Source: Mucilaginibacter sp. Bleaf8 (GTDB lineage Bacteria; Bacteroidota; Bacteroidia; Sphingobacteriales; Sphingobacteriaceae). From it: a stretch of DNA of 64,000 bases. Numbering within the stretch: position 1 is the stretch's first letter; every line of letters begins with the position of its first letter. The translations under genes and the position numbers were made by a program. Shown here piece after piece: positions 17,727 to 26,996 of the stretch. The DNA is taken from assembly GCF_018390515.1 (NCBI RefSeq), contig NZ_JAHBBK010000001.1, forward strand, positions 1,240,001 through 1,304,000. The letters run 5' to 3'. The notes under the pieces were generated by a model that had not been told where the DNA came from, searched no databases, and saw only the letters and a program-made list of their open reading frames with translations.

Positions 17727-18713
17727 TTAATATTGAGAAAAGCTATCAATCGTAATATTTAACCCCTCTTGAAGCATAACGTCGGGTGTATAACCCAGCA
17801 AACGTTGTGCTTTACTAATGTCTGCAATACTGTGTCTTACATCGCCAACACGGAATGCACGATACTGCGCTTTAAGGCCCACACTTTCCTTTTCAGTAAT
17901 CAAATCCCAAAGCCGATTTAGTGATACCTGCTCGCCGCAAGCAACGTTATAAACCTGGTTCACCGCAGCCTCGTTATCCACCAGTAAAGCAAGAATATTG
18001 GCCTGAACAGCGTTCTGCACAAAAGTAAAATCGCGTGTCTGCTCGCCGTCGCCATTAATTAATGCCGGCCGTTGTTCTTTTACAGCCTGAATAAACAACG
18101 GAATAACTGCGGCATACTCTCCGGCCGGACTTTGCCTGGGCCCAAACACGTTAAAGTAACGTAACCCGATAGTTTCCAGTCCGTAAGTTTTGGCAAACAC
18201 ATCGGCATATAACTCATTCACATATTTGGTAACGGCGTAGGGTGACAGCGGCTTTCCGATGTGATCTTCTACCTTGGGTAATTCCTTGCTATCGCCATAG
18301 GTTGATGATGATGCCGCATATACAAACCGCTTTACGCTGCCGCTTTCTTTTACGGCGCTTAGCATATTTAAAAAGCCGGTAACGTTCACGGCATTGGTTG
18401 TTAGCGGATCGTTAACAGAACGGGGTACCGAACCCAGTGCCGCCTGATGACTAACGTAGTCCATATCTTCAACAGCTTTTTTACAAGTATCCAGATCCCG
18501 GATATCACCCTCAATCAGTTCAAAAGCCGGGTTATGCTCAAAATCAACTAAATTATGTCGAAACCCGGTTGAAAAATTATCTAAAACACGCACTTTACCT
18601 GCCCCGTATTTAAGCAGATAGGCCACCAGGTTTGAGCCAATAAATCCACCGCCGCCGGTTATCAGAAACGATAGCGTACTTAAGTCGTGATTATGGTATG
18701 GTTTATCGTACAT
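17727..18713 (-). CDS. wbpP: UDP-N-acetylglucosamine 4-epimerase (WbpP/TviC-like)
   Basis: A 328-residue extended SDR. It has ITGGGGFIGSNLVAYLL, the catalytic AASSSTYGDSKELPKVEDHI, GKPLSPYAVTKYVNELYADV and GLRYFNVFGPRQSPAGEYAA. These stretches closely resemble WbpP and TviC, which interconvert UDP-GlcNAc/UDP-GalNAc or the corresponding uronic acids. It lies 12 bp after the UDP-HexNAc dehydrogenase gene, the same pairing as wbpO-wbpP and tviB-tviC. The pair should make UDP-GalNAcA for the polysaccharide. Confidence 0.88.
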   Translation of the reverse strand: MYDKPYHNHDLSTLSFLITGGGGFIGSNLVAYLLKYGAGKVRVLDNFSTGFRHNLVDFEHNPAFELIEGDIRDLDTCKKAVEDMDYVSHQAALGSVPRSVNDPLTTNAVNVTGFLNMLSAVKESGSVKRFVYAASSSTYGDSKELPKVEDHIGKPLSPYAVTKYVNELYADVFAKTYGLETIGLRYFNVFGPRQSPAGEYAAVIPLFIQAVKEQRPALINGDGEQTRDFTFVQNAVQANILALLVDNEAAVNQVYNVACGEQVSLNRLWDLITEKESVGLKAQYRAFRVGDVRHSIADISKAQRLLGYTPDVMLQEGLNITIDSFSQY

Positions 18714-18725
18714 TATTTGTTTTGT

Positions 18726-20021
18726 TTATAAACGGCCATCTACTATTGACTTATCCAGCATGCCTTTTACGTCGTAAAGCACACCGCCGGCAACAAGCAG
18801 CGACTGGAAGTCGAGTTCACGAAATTCATCGTGGCATACGGCCAGTATAACTGCATTATACCGTTTTTCTGGCTGCAGGCTGCTTAGGCAAGCAATATCA
18901 TGTTCTCGCTTAACTTCGCTGCAATCAGCCCAAGGATCAAAAACGGTAATATTGACCTTGTACTGCTGCAGCTCACTGATAATATCTACAACCTTTGTAT
19001 TACGCACATCAGGGCAATTCTCTTTAAAGGTAATACCTAAAATCAGCACGTCTGCTCCCCATACAATAATTTCCTTTTTCACCATCAGTTTCACTACAGC
19101 ATCGGCAATATAGGCCCCCATGCCATCATTTATACGGCGACCGGAAAGGATAATTTCTGGATAATAACCAACGGATGTAGCTTTTTGCGCCAAATAATAA
19201 GGGTCGACACCAATGCAATGGCCCCCGACCAAACCGGGCTTAAATGAAAGGAAATTCCATTTAGTAGAGGCCGCTTCCAGTACATCCAACGTATCAATTC
19301 CCAACAAGTGAAATATTTTAGAAAGCTCGTTTACAAAAGCGATGTTGATATCGCGCTGTGCATTTTCAATTACCTTAGCAGCTTCTGCTACTTTGATAGA
19401 TGGTGCTAAATAAGTACCGGCGGCAATAATGGAACTATACAACTGGTTGATCTGCTCCCCTGCCTCAGGAGTAGACCCAGACGTTACCTTTTTTATATTA
19501 GGCAAACGGCGCGTACTGTCTCCGGGATTTATTCGTTCTGGTGAATAGCCACAGTAAAAATCGGTATTGTAGCGCAGGCCTGAACTTTTTTCTAATATAG
19601 GCACACAAACCTCTTCGGTACAACCGGGATACACGGTAGACTCGTAAACCACGATATTCCCTTTTTTTAGCACCCGGCCAACCGCTTCAGACGCTTTTAT
19701 TAAGGGTGTAAGGTCGGGGTTATTAAACTGGTCTACCGGAGTTGGCACCGTTACAATAAAGATATTGCACTGATCTAAACAGCTATGATTATCCGTAAAA
19801 TATACACCGGCATTTTCAGAAGCTAACCTAGTAACACTTTTTAACTCTTCCGGGCTGGTTTCCAGGGTATGATCATTGCCGCTGTTTAATTCTTTTATCC
19901 GGTTGGCATTAATATCAAAACCAACAACCTTGTATTTCTTACCAAACTCAACAGCGAGGGGTAACCCCACATATCCTAACCCAATAATAGCAATGGTATC
20001 AGTTTGATTTATTAAAGACAT
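18726..20021 (-). CDS. tviB: UDP-N-acetyl-hexosamine 6-dehydrogenase (TviB/WbpO-like)
   Basis: A 431-residue nucleotide-sugar dehydrogenase with an N-terminal NAD domain ([20 protein letters not shown]), a central [13 protein letters not shown], and the catalytic Cys in [12 protein letters not shown]. The C-terminal domain ([17 protein letters not shown]) closes the fold. The [20 protein letters not shown] stretch is typical of TviB/WbpO, which oxidise UDP-GlcNAc or UDP-GalNAc to the uronic acid. It is placed between the Wzz-like gene and the 4-epimerase. Confidence 0.9.
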   Translation of the reverse strand: MSLINQTDTIAIIGLGYVGLPLAVEFGKKYKVVGFDINANRIKELNSGNDHTLETSPEELKSVTRLASENAGVYFTDNHSCLDQCNIFIVTVPTPVDQFNNPDLTPLIKASEAVGRVLKKGNIVVYESTVYPGCTEEVCVPILEKSSGLRYNTDFYCGYSPERINPGDSTRRLPNIKKVTSGSTPEAGEQINQLYSSIIAAGTYLAPSIKVAEAAKVIENAQRDINIAFVNELSKIFHLLGIDTLDVLEAASTKWNFLSFKPGLVGGHCIGVDPYYLAQKATSVGYYPEIILSGRRINDGMGAYIADAVVKLMVKKEIIVWGADVLILGITFKENCPDVRNTKVVDIISELQQYKVNITVFDPWADCSEVKREHDIACLSSLQPEKRYNAVILAVCHDEFRELDFQSLLVAGGVLYDVKGMLDKSIVDGRL

Positions 20022-20033
20022 GAATAGATAAAT

Positions 20034-21056
20034 TTAGGTACGTTTCAATAATGATTGTGCCGATAGTACCACGGCAATAATTAAAAACCCGATTACTGCG
20101 GAAACCACTGTATATTTTAATGCGCTTACGCGTGATGCATCCAGCGGCAGTTCCGGTTCGTCAATTATACGGTATAAAGGTGTTTCCTTTTGCAGGTTAA
20201 TTTTAGCAATCTCGAGGTTTCGCATCACTTCGGTATAAGCCGCAGCAAAAGCGGTGGCCCTGGCCTGGTTAAACAACGAGCCCGAACGCTGCACAGTAAT
20301 AGCCGGGTTAAGATTAAAAGTACGATCATTGGTAGCAGCAGTAGAAACAAAAACATTCCTCAATACCATACCCAAACTGTCGGCCTCATGTTGCAGGAGT
20401 TTAACACTGCTGGCCGAAACTCTGGTTTTTGTTTCTATAAAATATTTAGATGTTTGATCAAGAAGCAGCCTGGCAGAGTGATAGGCAATGTCAGGGTCTG
20501 TTGCGGTTGCACTCAGGATATAAACAATCAGCTTTTTATCACGCTTAAATACAATAAAAGATTTGCCTACAGCAGAAATGATTCTGCTATATAATTTCTT
20601 TTGCCCGGGCGAGTAAGTCTGAGGCTGCTTACCGAACGAGCCAAGCGCGTTGTACGGCGCAGAAAAGTTCTTTTGTGCAATGAAATTCAGCAGCGTTTGG
20701 TGTGTGTTTTTATCTACTTCAGACAGCAAGGCTGCGCCAATCAACTTCCTGGATTTAAAAAGCTCGATGATATTATCGCCAGAGAAAATGTTATCCGGAC
20801 TGCTGGTAATTGCATCAAAGCCCAGCTGCGCAGCCAGGTTGGCTATACCGCCGCCTTGCCGTTGATCAGTTGAAAGCACAAAGCTAAAACTGGCCGTATA
20901 AACCGGCTTTTTGGCTTTCACTTTGAGGTAGCCTGCCAGCCCGCCCAATATAACGCCCAACAAAAGCAAATACCACCGTCTGAGCAAATGCCGCATTACA
21001 TGAGTTAGCTGCTTTTGCCACACAAAACCTGCATCTTGTTTTTGTGCTTCTTCCAT
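20034..21056 (-). CDS. Polysaccharide chain-length determinant protein (Wzz-like)
   Basis: A 340-residue inner-membrane protein with one membrane helix near residues 29-47 (LRRWYLLLLGVILGGLAGYL), a long periplasmic region and a second helix near residues 313-333. The RIIDEPELPLDAS segment before the second helix is the usual proline-rich Wzz signature. No tyrosine kinase domain is fused. It starts 2 bp after the Wza-like gene, so the two are probably coupled. Confidence 0.88.
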   Translation of the reverse strand: MEEAQKQDAGFVWQKQLTHVMRHLLRRWYLLLLGVILGGLAGYLKVKAKKPVYTASFSFVLSTDQRQGGGIANLAAQLGFDAITSSPDNIFSGDNIIELFKSRKLIGAALLSEVDKNTHQTLLNFIAQKNFSAPYNALGSFGKQPQTYSPGQKKLYSRIISAVGKSFIVFKRDKKLIVYILSATATDPDIAYHSARLLLDQTSKYFIETKTRVSASSVKLLQHEADSLGMVLRNVFVSTAATNDRTFNLNPAITVQRSGSLFNQARATAFAAAYTEVMRNLEIAKINLQKETPLYRIIDEPELPLDASRVSALKYTVVSAVIGFLIIAVVLSAQSLLKRT

Positions 21057-21058
21057 GC

Positions 21059-23542
21059 TTATTTGATATTGGAAATCGTTACAATGATAAGCGATACTAA
21101 TGAAAGAACAGCTGATGTAAGTCCTATCGTTTCGGTGGTGCTTAGCCCCTTCCTTTCTATTTTTCTCGGAACAACTATCTCTCCCCCTTCTTCAACTTTA
21201 GGGTATGATCGAAACAGGCCCCAGATACCATTATTGGTTTTCCCGATGTTTCCGTTGGCATGCACAACGTAAATTTTGGAGCGGCGAGCGTTGTCGGTCG
21301 TTCCGCCGGCCTGAGACAGGTAATATTTTAAAGATTTACCTTTTCGGTATCCTGTTTGTGTTGCAGCAAGTACCTCTCCGCTTACTTTAACTAAGGGATC
21401 TATTCTCAATACCTGCACCATATCACCATCCTGCAATACATAATTTTCAATTGAGCCGGGTTCTTCCATTACCTTTTTTAGGTTTACAGCTATCCTGTTG
21501 TTTGTCCTGGTCAAATCATCCAACACTTTGGTGCTGGTGTCTTTGATGCTGTTTTGAATGTTTCGTATACTGGCCCTGTTTACGGTATCGGTTTGTAAAC
21601 TGTTTCTGATCAGAAACACCCCTTTTGCATAGGCCTGAGAAGTAAGACCGCCCGAACGGCTAATTAAATCGCTGATCCGCTCTTTTCTTGACTGGATGGT
21701 GTAGGTGCCCGGAAAGTTAACTTCACCATTGATACTTACCCTCTGCTGGGCCGTATAACCCGGATTACGCCTAACGGTTACAATATCATACGGCTGCAAA
21801 ATAAACCGGTTATTTTCAATTGAAAGTTCTTTGGCGGTGTTAATGTTGAACACAGTGGCGATGGAATCAGTGTTTTTATCGAGCCGTTCGGCAACCAGCC
21901 GCCTGCTTACCTCTACGTTGTAAGACGAAGCCGCATCGGTAAACCCGCCAGCTGCAAACAGCATATCTTTCAGAGAAAGGTTTTCCCGATAGGCATAAGG
22001 GCCCGGATGGCGCACTTCGCCCTGCACTTCTACAGTATAATTGGTATTAAAAGTAGTTGCAAAAGCGATAGCTACCGAATCTCTTTTTTGCAGCGGTATA
22101 TCAGCAACGTTACCGTTTAGCAGGTTGCTTACGTTAAACGTAATGCTTTCGCCGGTACCATCAGCATGTGAACGTGTAAGGATAGCACGCTCGGTAAAAA
22201 CGTTTTCCTGCAGGCCGCCTGCACGTTTAATCAAACCGCGCAAGGTCAGATTTGGGGTGAGTTCAAACTGCCCCGGCCGGTTTACGGCACCACTAATGGC
22301 TACTACATTCTCAATGCGGTTAAGAATGGCATCTACCTGAAACTCGTCGCCGTTTGCCGGGAGGTAGGTATTGAACTCGCTCTTGGCAATATCCCTGATC
22401 TTTCGCTCCGTATCAGTTACCTGCTTTACCCGGATATAGGCTTTATAAGCTTTATCTGTAAAACCGCCGGCAAAAAATATCAGGTCTTCCAGTTTTTCGC
22501 CTTCTTTAAGTTCAAAGATGCTTTCCCGTTTTACCTGCCCTCTGATGCTTACATGTTTCTTGTATACAGGAAAGTTGATAACATCGTTCTCTTTCAGCGG
22601 AAGATTACCTTTCTGGTCGCCCCGTGTCAGGAACTGATAGATATCGATTTTGGCGATAACTTTATTATTGCGGATCAACTCAATGTCACGATAAGTATTA
22701 ATTGCACCGGGGCCGCCGCATAGGTACAATGAGTTGAATACAGTAGATAGCGACGACACTGTATAATTACCCGGTTTTGCTGCTCCGATTACGGTGATAT
22801 GAATGCTTTTTATTTTACCTAATGAGACAATTAGCTTAGATGAGCCATTTCGCAACGATGGATATACCGTACTGCTCATTTTTTCGCGTATACGTAATGT
22901 GGCTTGTTCAATGGTGAGGCCAGATACACTTACCGATCCAACCTGTGGAATAAATATCGCGCCTTCTGGCTGTACGGTGGTTCGAAGATTGGTTTCCTGA
23001 TAGCCTGAAACATTAACCAGCATTTCATCGTCCGGCCCTAAAACATAATTTATGGGCGTTGCAATACGAAGATTAGGTTCAAAGGACAATGACGGCGTAT
23101 TGAAAAATGCAGAACCGAAAACTTCGGGCGTGTCATTGGTTTTCTGATAAACACGGTAATCATTGGCAGCTGTTTGCCTATCTGTAGATGGCAGCGTGGT
23201 GGGCTCAGTGGTAGCTTGGCTGGTGTTGCGTGGCTGCGTAGACAGCCTGTTCCTTAACTTTTGCCATTCCGCAGGCGACATGCCTTTGGCCATAGCCATT
23301 TGTTCGGCCTGTTCAAGAGTTACGCCGTTGCTTTGCAACTGTGCCTGAATGGCAGCAATCTGTGCATCAGAAAGCTGGTCTACAGAAATGTTACTTAAAT
23401 TATTACCTTTCAGCAAATCAATGCGGCCGGCATCGGTTACATCTATATTGCTTCTTCTTCCTATATTCTGAGCCTCAGAACTTAATATACATAAGCAGGT
23501 AAATACCGCCAGAAAATATAGTTTTCTCTTGTAGCTATACAT
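21059..23542 (-). CDS. Polysaccharide export protein with multiple SLBB domains (Wza-like)
   Basis: About 827 residues. A signal peptide (YFLAVFTCLCILSSEAQ) is followed by a low-complexity segment and a Poly_export domain (INYVLGPDDEMLVNVSGYQE, around residues 160-240). Then come about five or six SLBB domains with repeated ALF-type AGGFTD/AGGLQ signatures, and a C-terminal hydrophobic helix. It should form the periplasmic/outer-membrane channel for the capsule. Three in-frame starts exist (GTG 23560, ATG 23551, ATG 23542); I use 23542, which has a GGGA element upstream and opens directly into the signal peptide. It is the first gene of the minus-strand block, and a 14-bp palindrome lies 63 bp upstream. 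Confidence 0.9.
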   Translation of the reverse strand: MYSYKRKLYFLAVFTCLCILSSEAQNIGRRSNIDVTDAGRIDLLKGNNLSNISVDQLSDAQIAAIQAQLQSNGVTLEQAEQMAMAKGMSPAEWQKLRNRLSTQPRNTSQATTEPTTLPSTDRQTAANDYRVYQKTNDTPEVFGSAFFNTPSLSFEPNLRIATPINYVLGPDDEMLVNVSGYQETNLRTTVQPEGAIFIPQVGSVSVSGLTIEQATLRIREKMSSTVYPSLRNGSSKLIVSLGKIKSIHITVIGAAKPGNYTVSSLSTVFNSLYLCGGPGAINTYRDIELIRNNKVIAKIDIYQFLTRGDQKGNLPLKENDVINFPVYKKHVSIRGQVKRESIFELKEGEKLEDLIFFAGGFTDKAYKAYIRVKQVTDTERKIRDIAKSEFNTYLPANGDEFQVDAILNRIENVVAISGAVNRPGQFELTPNLTLRGLIKRAGGLQENVFTERAILTRSHADGTGESITFNVSNLLNGNVADIPLQKRDSVAIAFATTFNTNYTVEVQGEVRHPGPYAYRENLSLKDMLFAAGGFTDAASSYNVEVSRRLVAERLDKNTDSIATVFNINTAKELSIENNRFILQPYDIVTVRRNPGYTAQQRVSINGEVNFPGTYTIQSRKERISDLISRSGGLTSQAYAKGVFLIRNSLQTDTVNRASIRNIQNSIKDTSTKVLDDLTRTNNRIAVNLKKVMEEPGSIENYVLQDGDMVQVLRIDPLVKVSGEVLAATQTGYRKGKSLKYYLSQAGGTTDNARRSKIYVVHANGNIGKTNNGIWGLFRSYPKVEEGGEIVVPRKIERKGLSTTETIGLTSAVLSLVSLIIVTISNIK

Positions 23543-23604
23543 TTTAATCATTCCCAACACAAAACAAGATCGTGAGGCTAATTTAATTGGTTTATTATGG
23601 CTTT

Positions 23605-23618
23605 TTATTGTTCAATAA
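23605..23618. promoter_or_regulatory. 14-bp palindrome upstream of the capsule operon
   Basis: TTATTGTTCAATAA is a perfect palindrome 63 bp before the first capsule gene. Two direct TACGAA motifs follow within 40 bp on the plus strand. A repressor or activator site for the capsule operon is possible; no protein can be assigned. Confidence 0.4.
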
Positions 23619-23707
23619 TACGAATTTTAAGCGAACAGGTTCTATAAATACGAACATTTCATGAAGTAATAGTTAAAAGGTGTCAGCAACTCAACTACTA
23701 CGCAGTA

Positions 23708-24886
23708 TTAATGCCGGATTGCCTGATAAATTAGCCTGAACGGCCGCAAAACAGCTAATACGGGCAATAGGTATACAGGTAATTGCGCTGCATTAATATC
23801 AGCATACGTAGGCAAAAACACGTAACACATACACCGAAGCATAAATTTCACCTTTTGCCATGCGCTGTCTTGCAACTGCAACGAACGTTTAATGAACGGC
23901 AATTCATTAATATAAAAACGACTTAGCGGTAATTGCACCGATAGTGGCGCAACAAGTTCATCTTTGCTCAAGTATATTTTGCTGTCTGTAGTGAAGTTAA
24001 TACCTAATATATCATTCACCAGATGCAGTCCAATATCCAGCCGCTTGCGAAAGCCATAGCTTTTGGCTGTGGATAAGATGAGTTTAGTATCCAGTGATGC
24101 TGCTTCTTTTTGAATCAGGCAAGCCATATCAATCAGGTATTTAAACTTAATGGACATATCCTTAACAAAGTGATTGGAGGCTACGGCCAGAAAATCATAC
24201 GTAGGCGCAAGTTTTTGTATAGCAAAGCTCCCGGTACGATATGGCACCAGGCCGGCCGAAAAAAAACGGTATGCCGGGTATTGCCCCGAAAACTTATCCA
24301 ACAGGCGCCAGTGCAGTTCAACGGCCGACGGCGTGCCGGGTTTATGATAAACTATGTCCTTAAAAAATTCCTTATAATAGCCGAGGAAAGGCCGTGGAAC
24401 AGTGGTAATTCCTTTGTAATGATTGTTGATAAGCCAATCTTCAATCGTCGCCACATTTACGGTATCTACCAAAAAGTCCAGGTCAGTACTTTCCCTGGCA
24501 GCCCAGTCTGCATAATATCCTTCAGCAAAAAGGGCACCTTTGTAGGGAATAAGCGTAATACCTTGCTCCGCAAATTTTCCTACAAGTTCGGTACAGGCTT
24601 TTATCTGTTCAAAGTTCCTCAATTTTGTGGCTTGGTATCTCTTTTTCAGGCTGGCTAAAAACTGGGCCGGTACCTCAATACCATGTGTTGTTATGGCACT
24701 ATACAGAAAGGCCCGGATGCTGTGCACTTGCGCAAGCTTGAACACCAGCTGCCAGTTAACAGGCGCGTCCTGTAAGTGATCTGTAACTGCTGATAAATGA
24801 CAAGTGCCTAACTGCAACCGGGCAAGTAATATGATAAATACCTGCTCGTTACTGTAAATTTCTTTTAAGCCCCTGTTATCTAACAT
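23708..24886 (-). CDS. Nucleotidyltransferase family protein (NTP_transf_5 type)
   Basis: A 392-residue protein of the uncharacterised nucleotidyltransferase family found in lasso-peptide and HPr-kinase-type clusters. The recognisable core is LIPYKGALFAEGYYADWAAR followed by ESTDLDFLVD, where Asp-Leu-Asp supplies the metal ligands. A second conserved region has ELHWRLLDKFSGQ. In phosphorylated lasso clusters of firmicutes such as paeninodin and pseudomycoidin, homologues accompany the HPr-like kinase and further decorate the phosphorylated C-terminus. It is divergent from the GT2 gene at 25002, with 115 bp between them. Confidence 0.8.
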   Translation of the reverse strand: MLDNRGLKEIYSNEQVFIILLARLQLGTCHLSAVTDHLQDAPVNWQLVFKLAQVHSIRAFLYSAITTHGIEVPAQFLASLKKRYQATKLRNFEQIKACTELVGKFAEQGITLIPYKGALFAEGYYADWAARESTDLDFLVDTVNVATIEDWLINNHYKGITTVPRPFLGYYKEFFKDIVYHKPGTPSAVELHWRLLDKFSGQYPAYRFFSAGLVPYRTGSFAIQKLAPTYDFLAVASNHFVKDMSIKFKYLIDMACLIQKEAASLDTKLILSTAKSYGFRKRLDIGLHLVNDILGINFTTDSKIYLSKDELVAPLSVQLPLSRFYINELPFIKRSLQLQDSAWQKVKFMLRCMCYVFLPTYADINAAQLPVYLLPVLAVLRPFRLIYQAIRH

Positions 24887-24954
24887 AAGGAAAAGCTTTC
24901 AACTATTTTATTAAACTCTTCGTATAAGGGAGGATTAGCGACGAAACTATATGC

Positions 24955-24971
24955 TATATTCGCATTGCGAA
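24955..24971 (+). promoter_or_regulatory. Putative promoter element with palindrome before the GT2 gene
   Basis: TATATTCGCATT here recurs exactly at 26015-26026 before the kinase gene. TATATTCG resembles the Bacteroidota -7 box TAnnTTTG with one mismatch. At this copy TTCGCA-T-TGCGAA forms a 13-bp palindrome. The ATG is about 40 bp downstream. Confidence 0.4.
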
Positions 24972-25001
24972 AGCCTCAAATCTAATTAAAAGGTTGATGA
25001 A

Positions 25002-25967
25002 ATGGTTGTGCCTGATGATATAATTCTATCTGTTATCATTCCGACAAGAAACAGGCCTCATTTACTTACACGGGCTTTACGTTCTGTTGCCTTGCAAGGT
25101 TTTACCGGCTTTGAAGTTTGTGTAATCGATAATAATCCGGATACTGATATCAGTAATGCGGTAAAAATTATTGTCGATGAATTTTCGACAAAGTACACTC
25201 ACCTGAATTGGATTTACCTGCATAGCGACAAGCAGTTTGCCGCCGGCGCACGTAACGACGGTATCTTCGCTACCAGGGGCCGGTACATCGCTTTTTTGGA
25301 TGATGATGATGAGCTTCTGGAAAACAGCTTACACTTAAGGGTAAAAGAAATGCAAATCGATCCGGCTATAGCCCTGCTTTACTGCGCAGGCTATTCTATG
25401 ATCTATCCCTACCCTTTTAAGATGTACCGCTATTATCATTATGATAAACGCCGGCACAAGGATAAACTGATGATGATGTCCTGTTCATCTATCATGATAA
25501 ACCGTGACTTATTTAAGAAGCATAATTTATACTTTGATGAGCAGCAAAGCCGTATGGATGATTATGACCTATGCCGAAGAGTTATTCGATTAGGCCTGAA
25601 AGTAAAGTCAATTCCGAACCCTTTGGTGCAAATTAACCTTCATCCCGAAACGCGAATTTCTTCCCATCAACTCATTAACTACGATTTTAAGGATGTGCTT
25701 ATAAAGCGGTGGGGAGCGCCTGCCGAGAAAGTTGTATACAACTATGCAGAGGGAGTATATATATGGCGTAAATGTTTTGGTATTGCCGACATGCGCTTTA
25801 AGGACATTGTAAAAGCATTAAAACAAAACTTTAACAGAACCCCGACGCTTTCTTTCCGTATAAAATATCTGATAGTATCTATAAGTCCGAAGCTGTTTCT
25901 TACCCTGTACCATGCCGGCGTTTCGCTATCACAACTTTATAAAAACAAAATAGCAAACAACGCTTGA
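25002..25967 (+). CDS. Glycosyltransferase family 2
   Basis: A 321-residue GT-A protein with LSVIIPTRNRPHLLTRALRS, VIDNNPDTDI, AAGARNDGIFATRGRY and the metal-binding FLDDDDELLE. An AAAAGG ribosome-binding site lies 8 bp before the ATG. It opens the plus-strand series leading to the kinase, sulfotransferase and lasso-type B1/B2/C genes. It could glycosylate the peptide product or add a sugar to the polysaccharide; context does not decide. Confidence 0.87.
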   Translation: MVVPDDIILSVIIPTRNRPHLLTRALRSVALQGFTGFEVCVIDNNPDTDISNAVKIIVDEFSTKYTHLNWIYLHSDKQFAAGARNDGIFATRGRYIAFLDDDDELLENSLHLRVKEMQIDPAIALLYCAGYSMIYPYPFKMYRYYHYDKRRHKDKLMMMSCSSIMINRDLFKKHNLYFDEQQSRMDDYDLCRRVIRLGLKVKSIPNPLVQINLHPETRISSHQLINYDFKDVLIKRWGAPAEKVVYNYAEGVYIWRKCFGIADMRFKDIVKALKQNFNRTPTLSFRIKYLIVSISPKLFLTLYHAGVSLSQLYKNKIANNA

Positions 25968-26014
25968 TCGTAACCGAAAGCAAAATACACTTGGAAGTTA
26001 ATTTACTTAAAAGT

Positions 26015-26026
26015 TATATTCGCATT
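26015..26026 (+). promoter_or_regulatory. Putative promoter before the HPr-kinase-like gene
   Basis: TATATTCGCATT, identical to the 12-mer at 24955. A TTG lies 21 bp upstream, giving a Bacteroidota-like TTG-N21-TAnnTTnG layout, and the ATG is 55 bp downstream. Confidence 0.45.
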
Positions 26027-26080
26027 CCTTTGATTAGCCTTAATAACCAATTGGCCTGCTCCTTACTTATTTAATCTAAA

Positions 26081-26995
26081 ATGATATACAAATACTGGGG
26101 TTTCGGATTACATATATCTTCGCCTATAGTTATGCCCGAGCTGGTGCCTGCAAACTTTGAACAGGCAGACGTTACGCTAACTATCGGCCGTGTTCCTGAT
26201 AATTTAAATGAACCACAGATAGTAAAGCGCTTATTTGCAACCGTAAGCGAGCAGGAGTTCATTTTCGAGATCAGCAATGTAGCCCGGTACTATGCCGCCG
26301 GGGGTAAAACTGTAATCATTGAACCTAAAGAGGGTGCAGATGAGCACAGTATACGTCTCTTTTTACTGGGAACAGTAATGGCCGTTATTTTGTACCAGCG
26401 GGGCTGTATACCGTTTCATGCATCGGCTGTAATAAATAAAAACAAACTTGTTTTGTTTGCAGGTAATTCTGGTGCAGGTAAATCCACCCTATTAACACAA
26501 ATGGCATCTCGTGGCTACGAAATTTTTACGGATGATATTTGTGTGATGACGTTTGATAAGACCACAAACCAGGTAACGGGCACCGCCTCCTATCCAATGC
26601 TAAAGCTTTGGGAGGATATTTTGGATAACGCCGCAAACCCTGCATCTTTTAATAAAGAGTATCCGGTAAGGCCACATCTACCCAAGTATGGCCAATTTTT
26701 TCATGACAACTTCAACCGGGAGGCACTTCCGGTAAGCCATATATTTATATTGAAAAAAGGGTTGGATACTGACCACCCTGCTCAGGTACCGTTGGATGCA
26801 TTGACAGCCTTTCGTATTCTTGAAAAGCAGACCTATAGATCCCGGTTCGCTGTCAGCCCGGCCTTGAGGTCCCTGCATTTCAACATGATATCGACACTAA
26901 CTAACCAGGCGCAGGTTGTGGAACTGCAAAGGTGCCGCACCAGCGGCGAAACAAAGTTTACGGATTTGGCAGAAATTGTAGAAACCTGGTTATAA
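26081..26995 (+). CDS. HPr kinase-like serine kinase of RiPP/lasso type
   Basis: A 304-residue protein related to the C-terminal domain of HPr kinase. It has the FHASAV segment (about residues 112-117), a P-loop FAGNSGAGKSTLL (127-138), and FTDDICVM with the metal-binding Asp pair. Unlike true HprK it lacks the usual HprK N-terminal domain and no HPr gene lies nearby. Homologues in lasso clusters such as PadeK phosphorylate the C-terminal serine of the precursor peptide. The candidate precursor at 1423-1590 ends in serine. The next gene starts 1 bp after this stop, indicating coupled expression. A similar kinase also occurs in exopolysaccharide-linked HPr-rel-A type clusters, which is the main alternative. 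Confidence 0.82.
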   Translation: MIYKYWGFGLHISSPIVMPELVPANFEQADVTLTIGRVPDNLNEPQIVKRLFATVSEQEFIFEISNVARYYAAGGKTVIIEPKEGADEHSIRLFLLGTVMAVILYQRGCIPFHASAVINKNKLVLFAGNSGAGKSTLLTQMASRGYEIFTDDICVMTFDKTTNQVTGTASYPMLKLWEDILDNAANPASFNKEYPVRPHLPKYGQFFHDNFNREALPVSHIFILKKGLDTDHPAQVPLDALTAFRILEKQTYRSRFAVSPALRSLHFNMISTLTNQAQVVELQRCRTSGETKFTDLAEIVETWL

Positions 26996-26996
26996 T

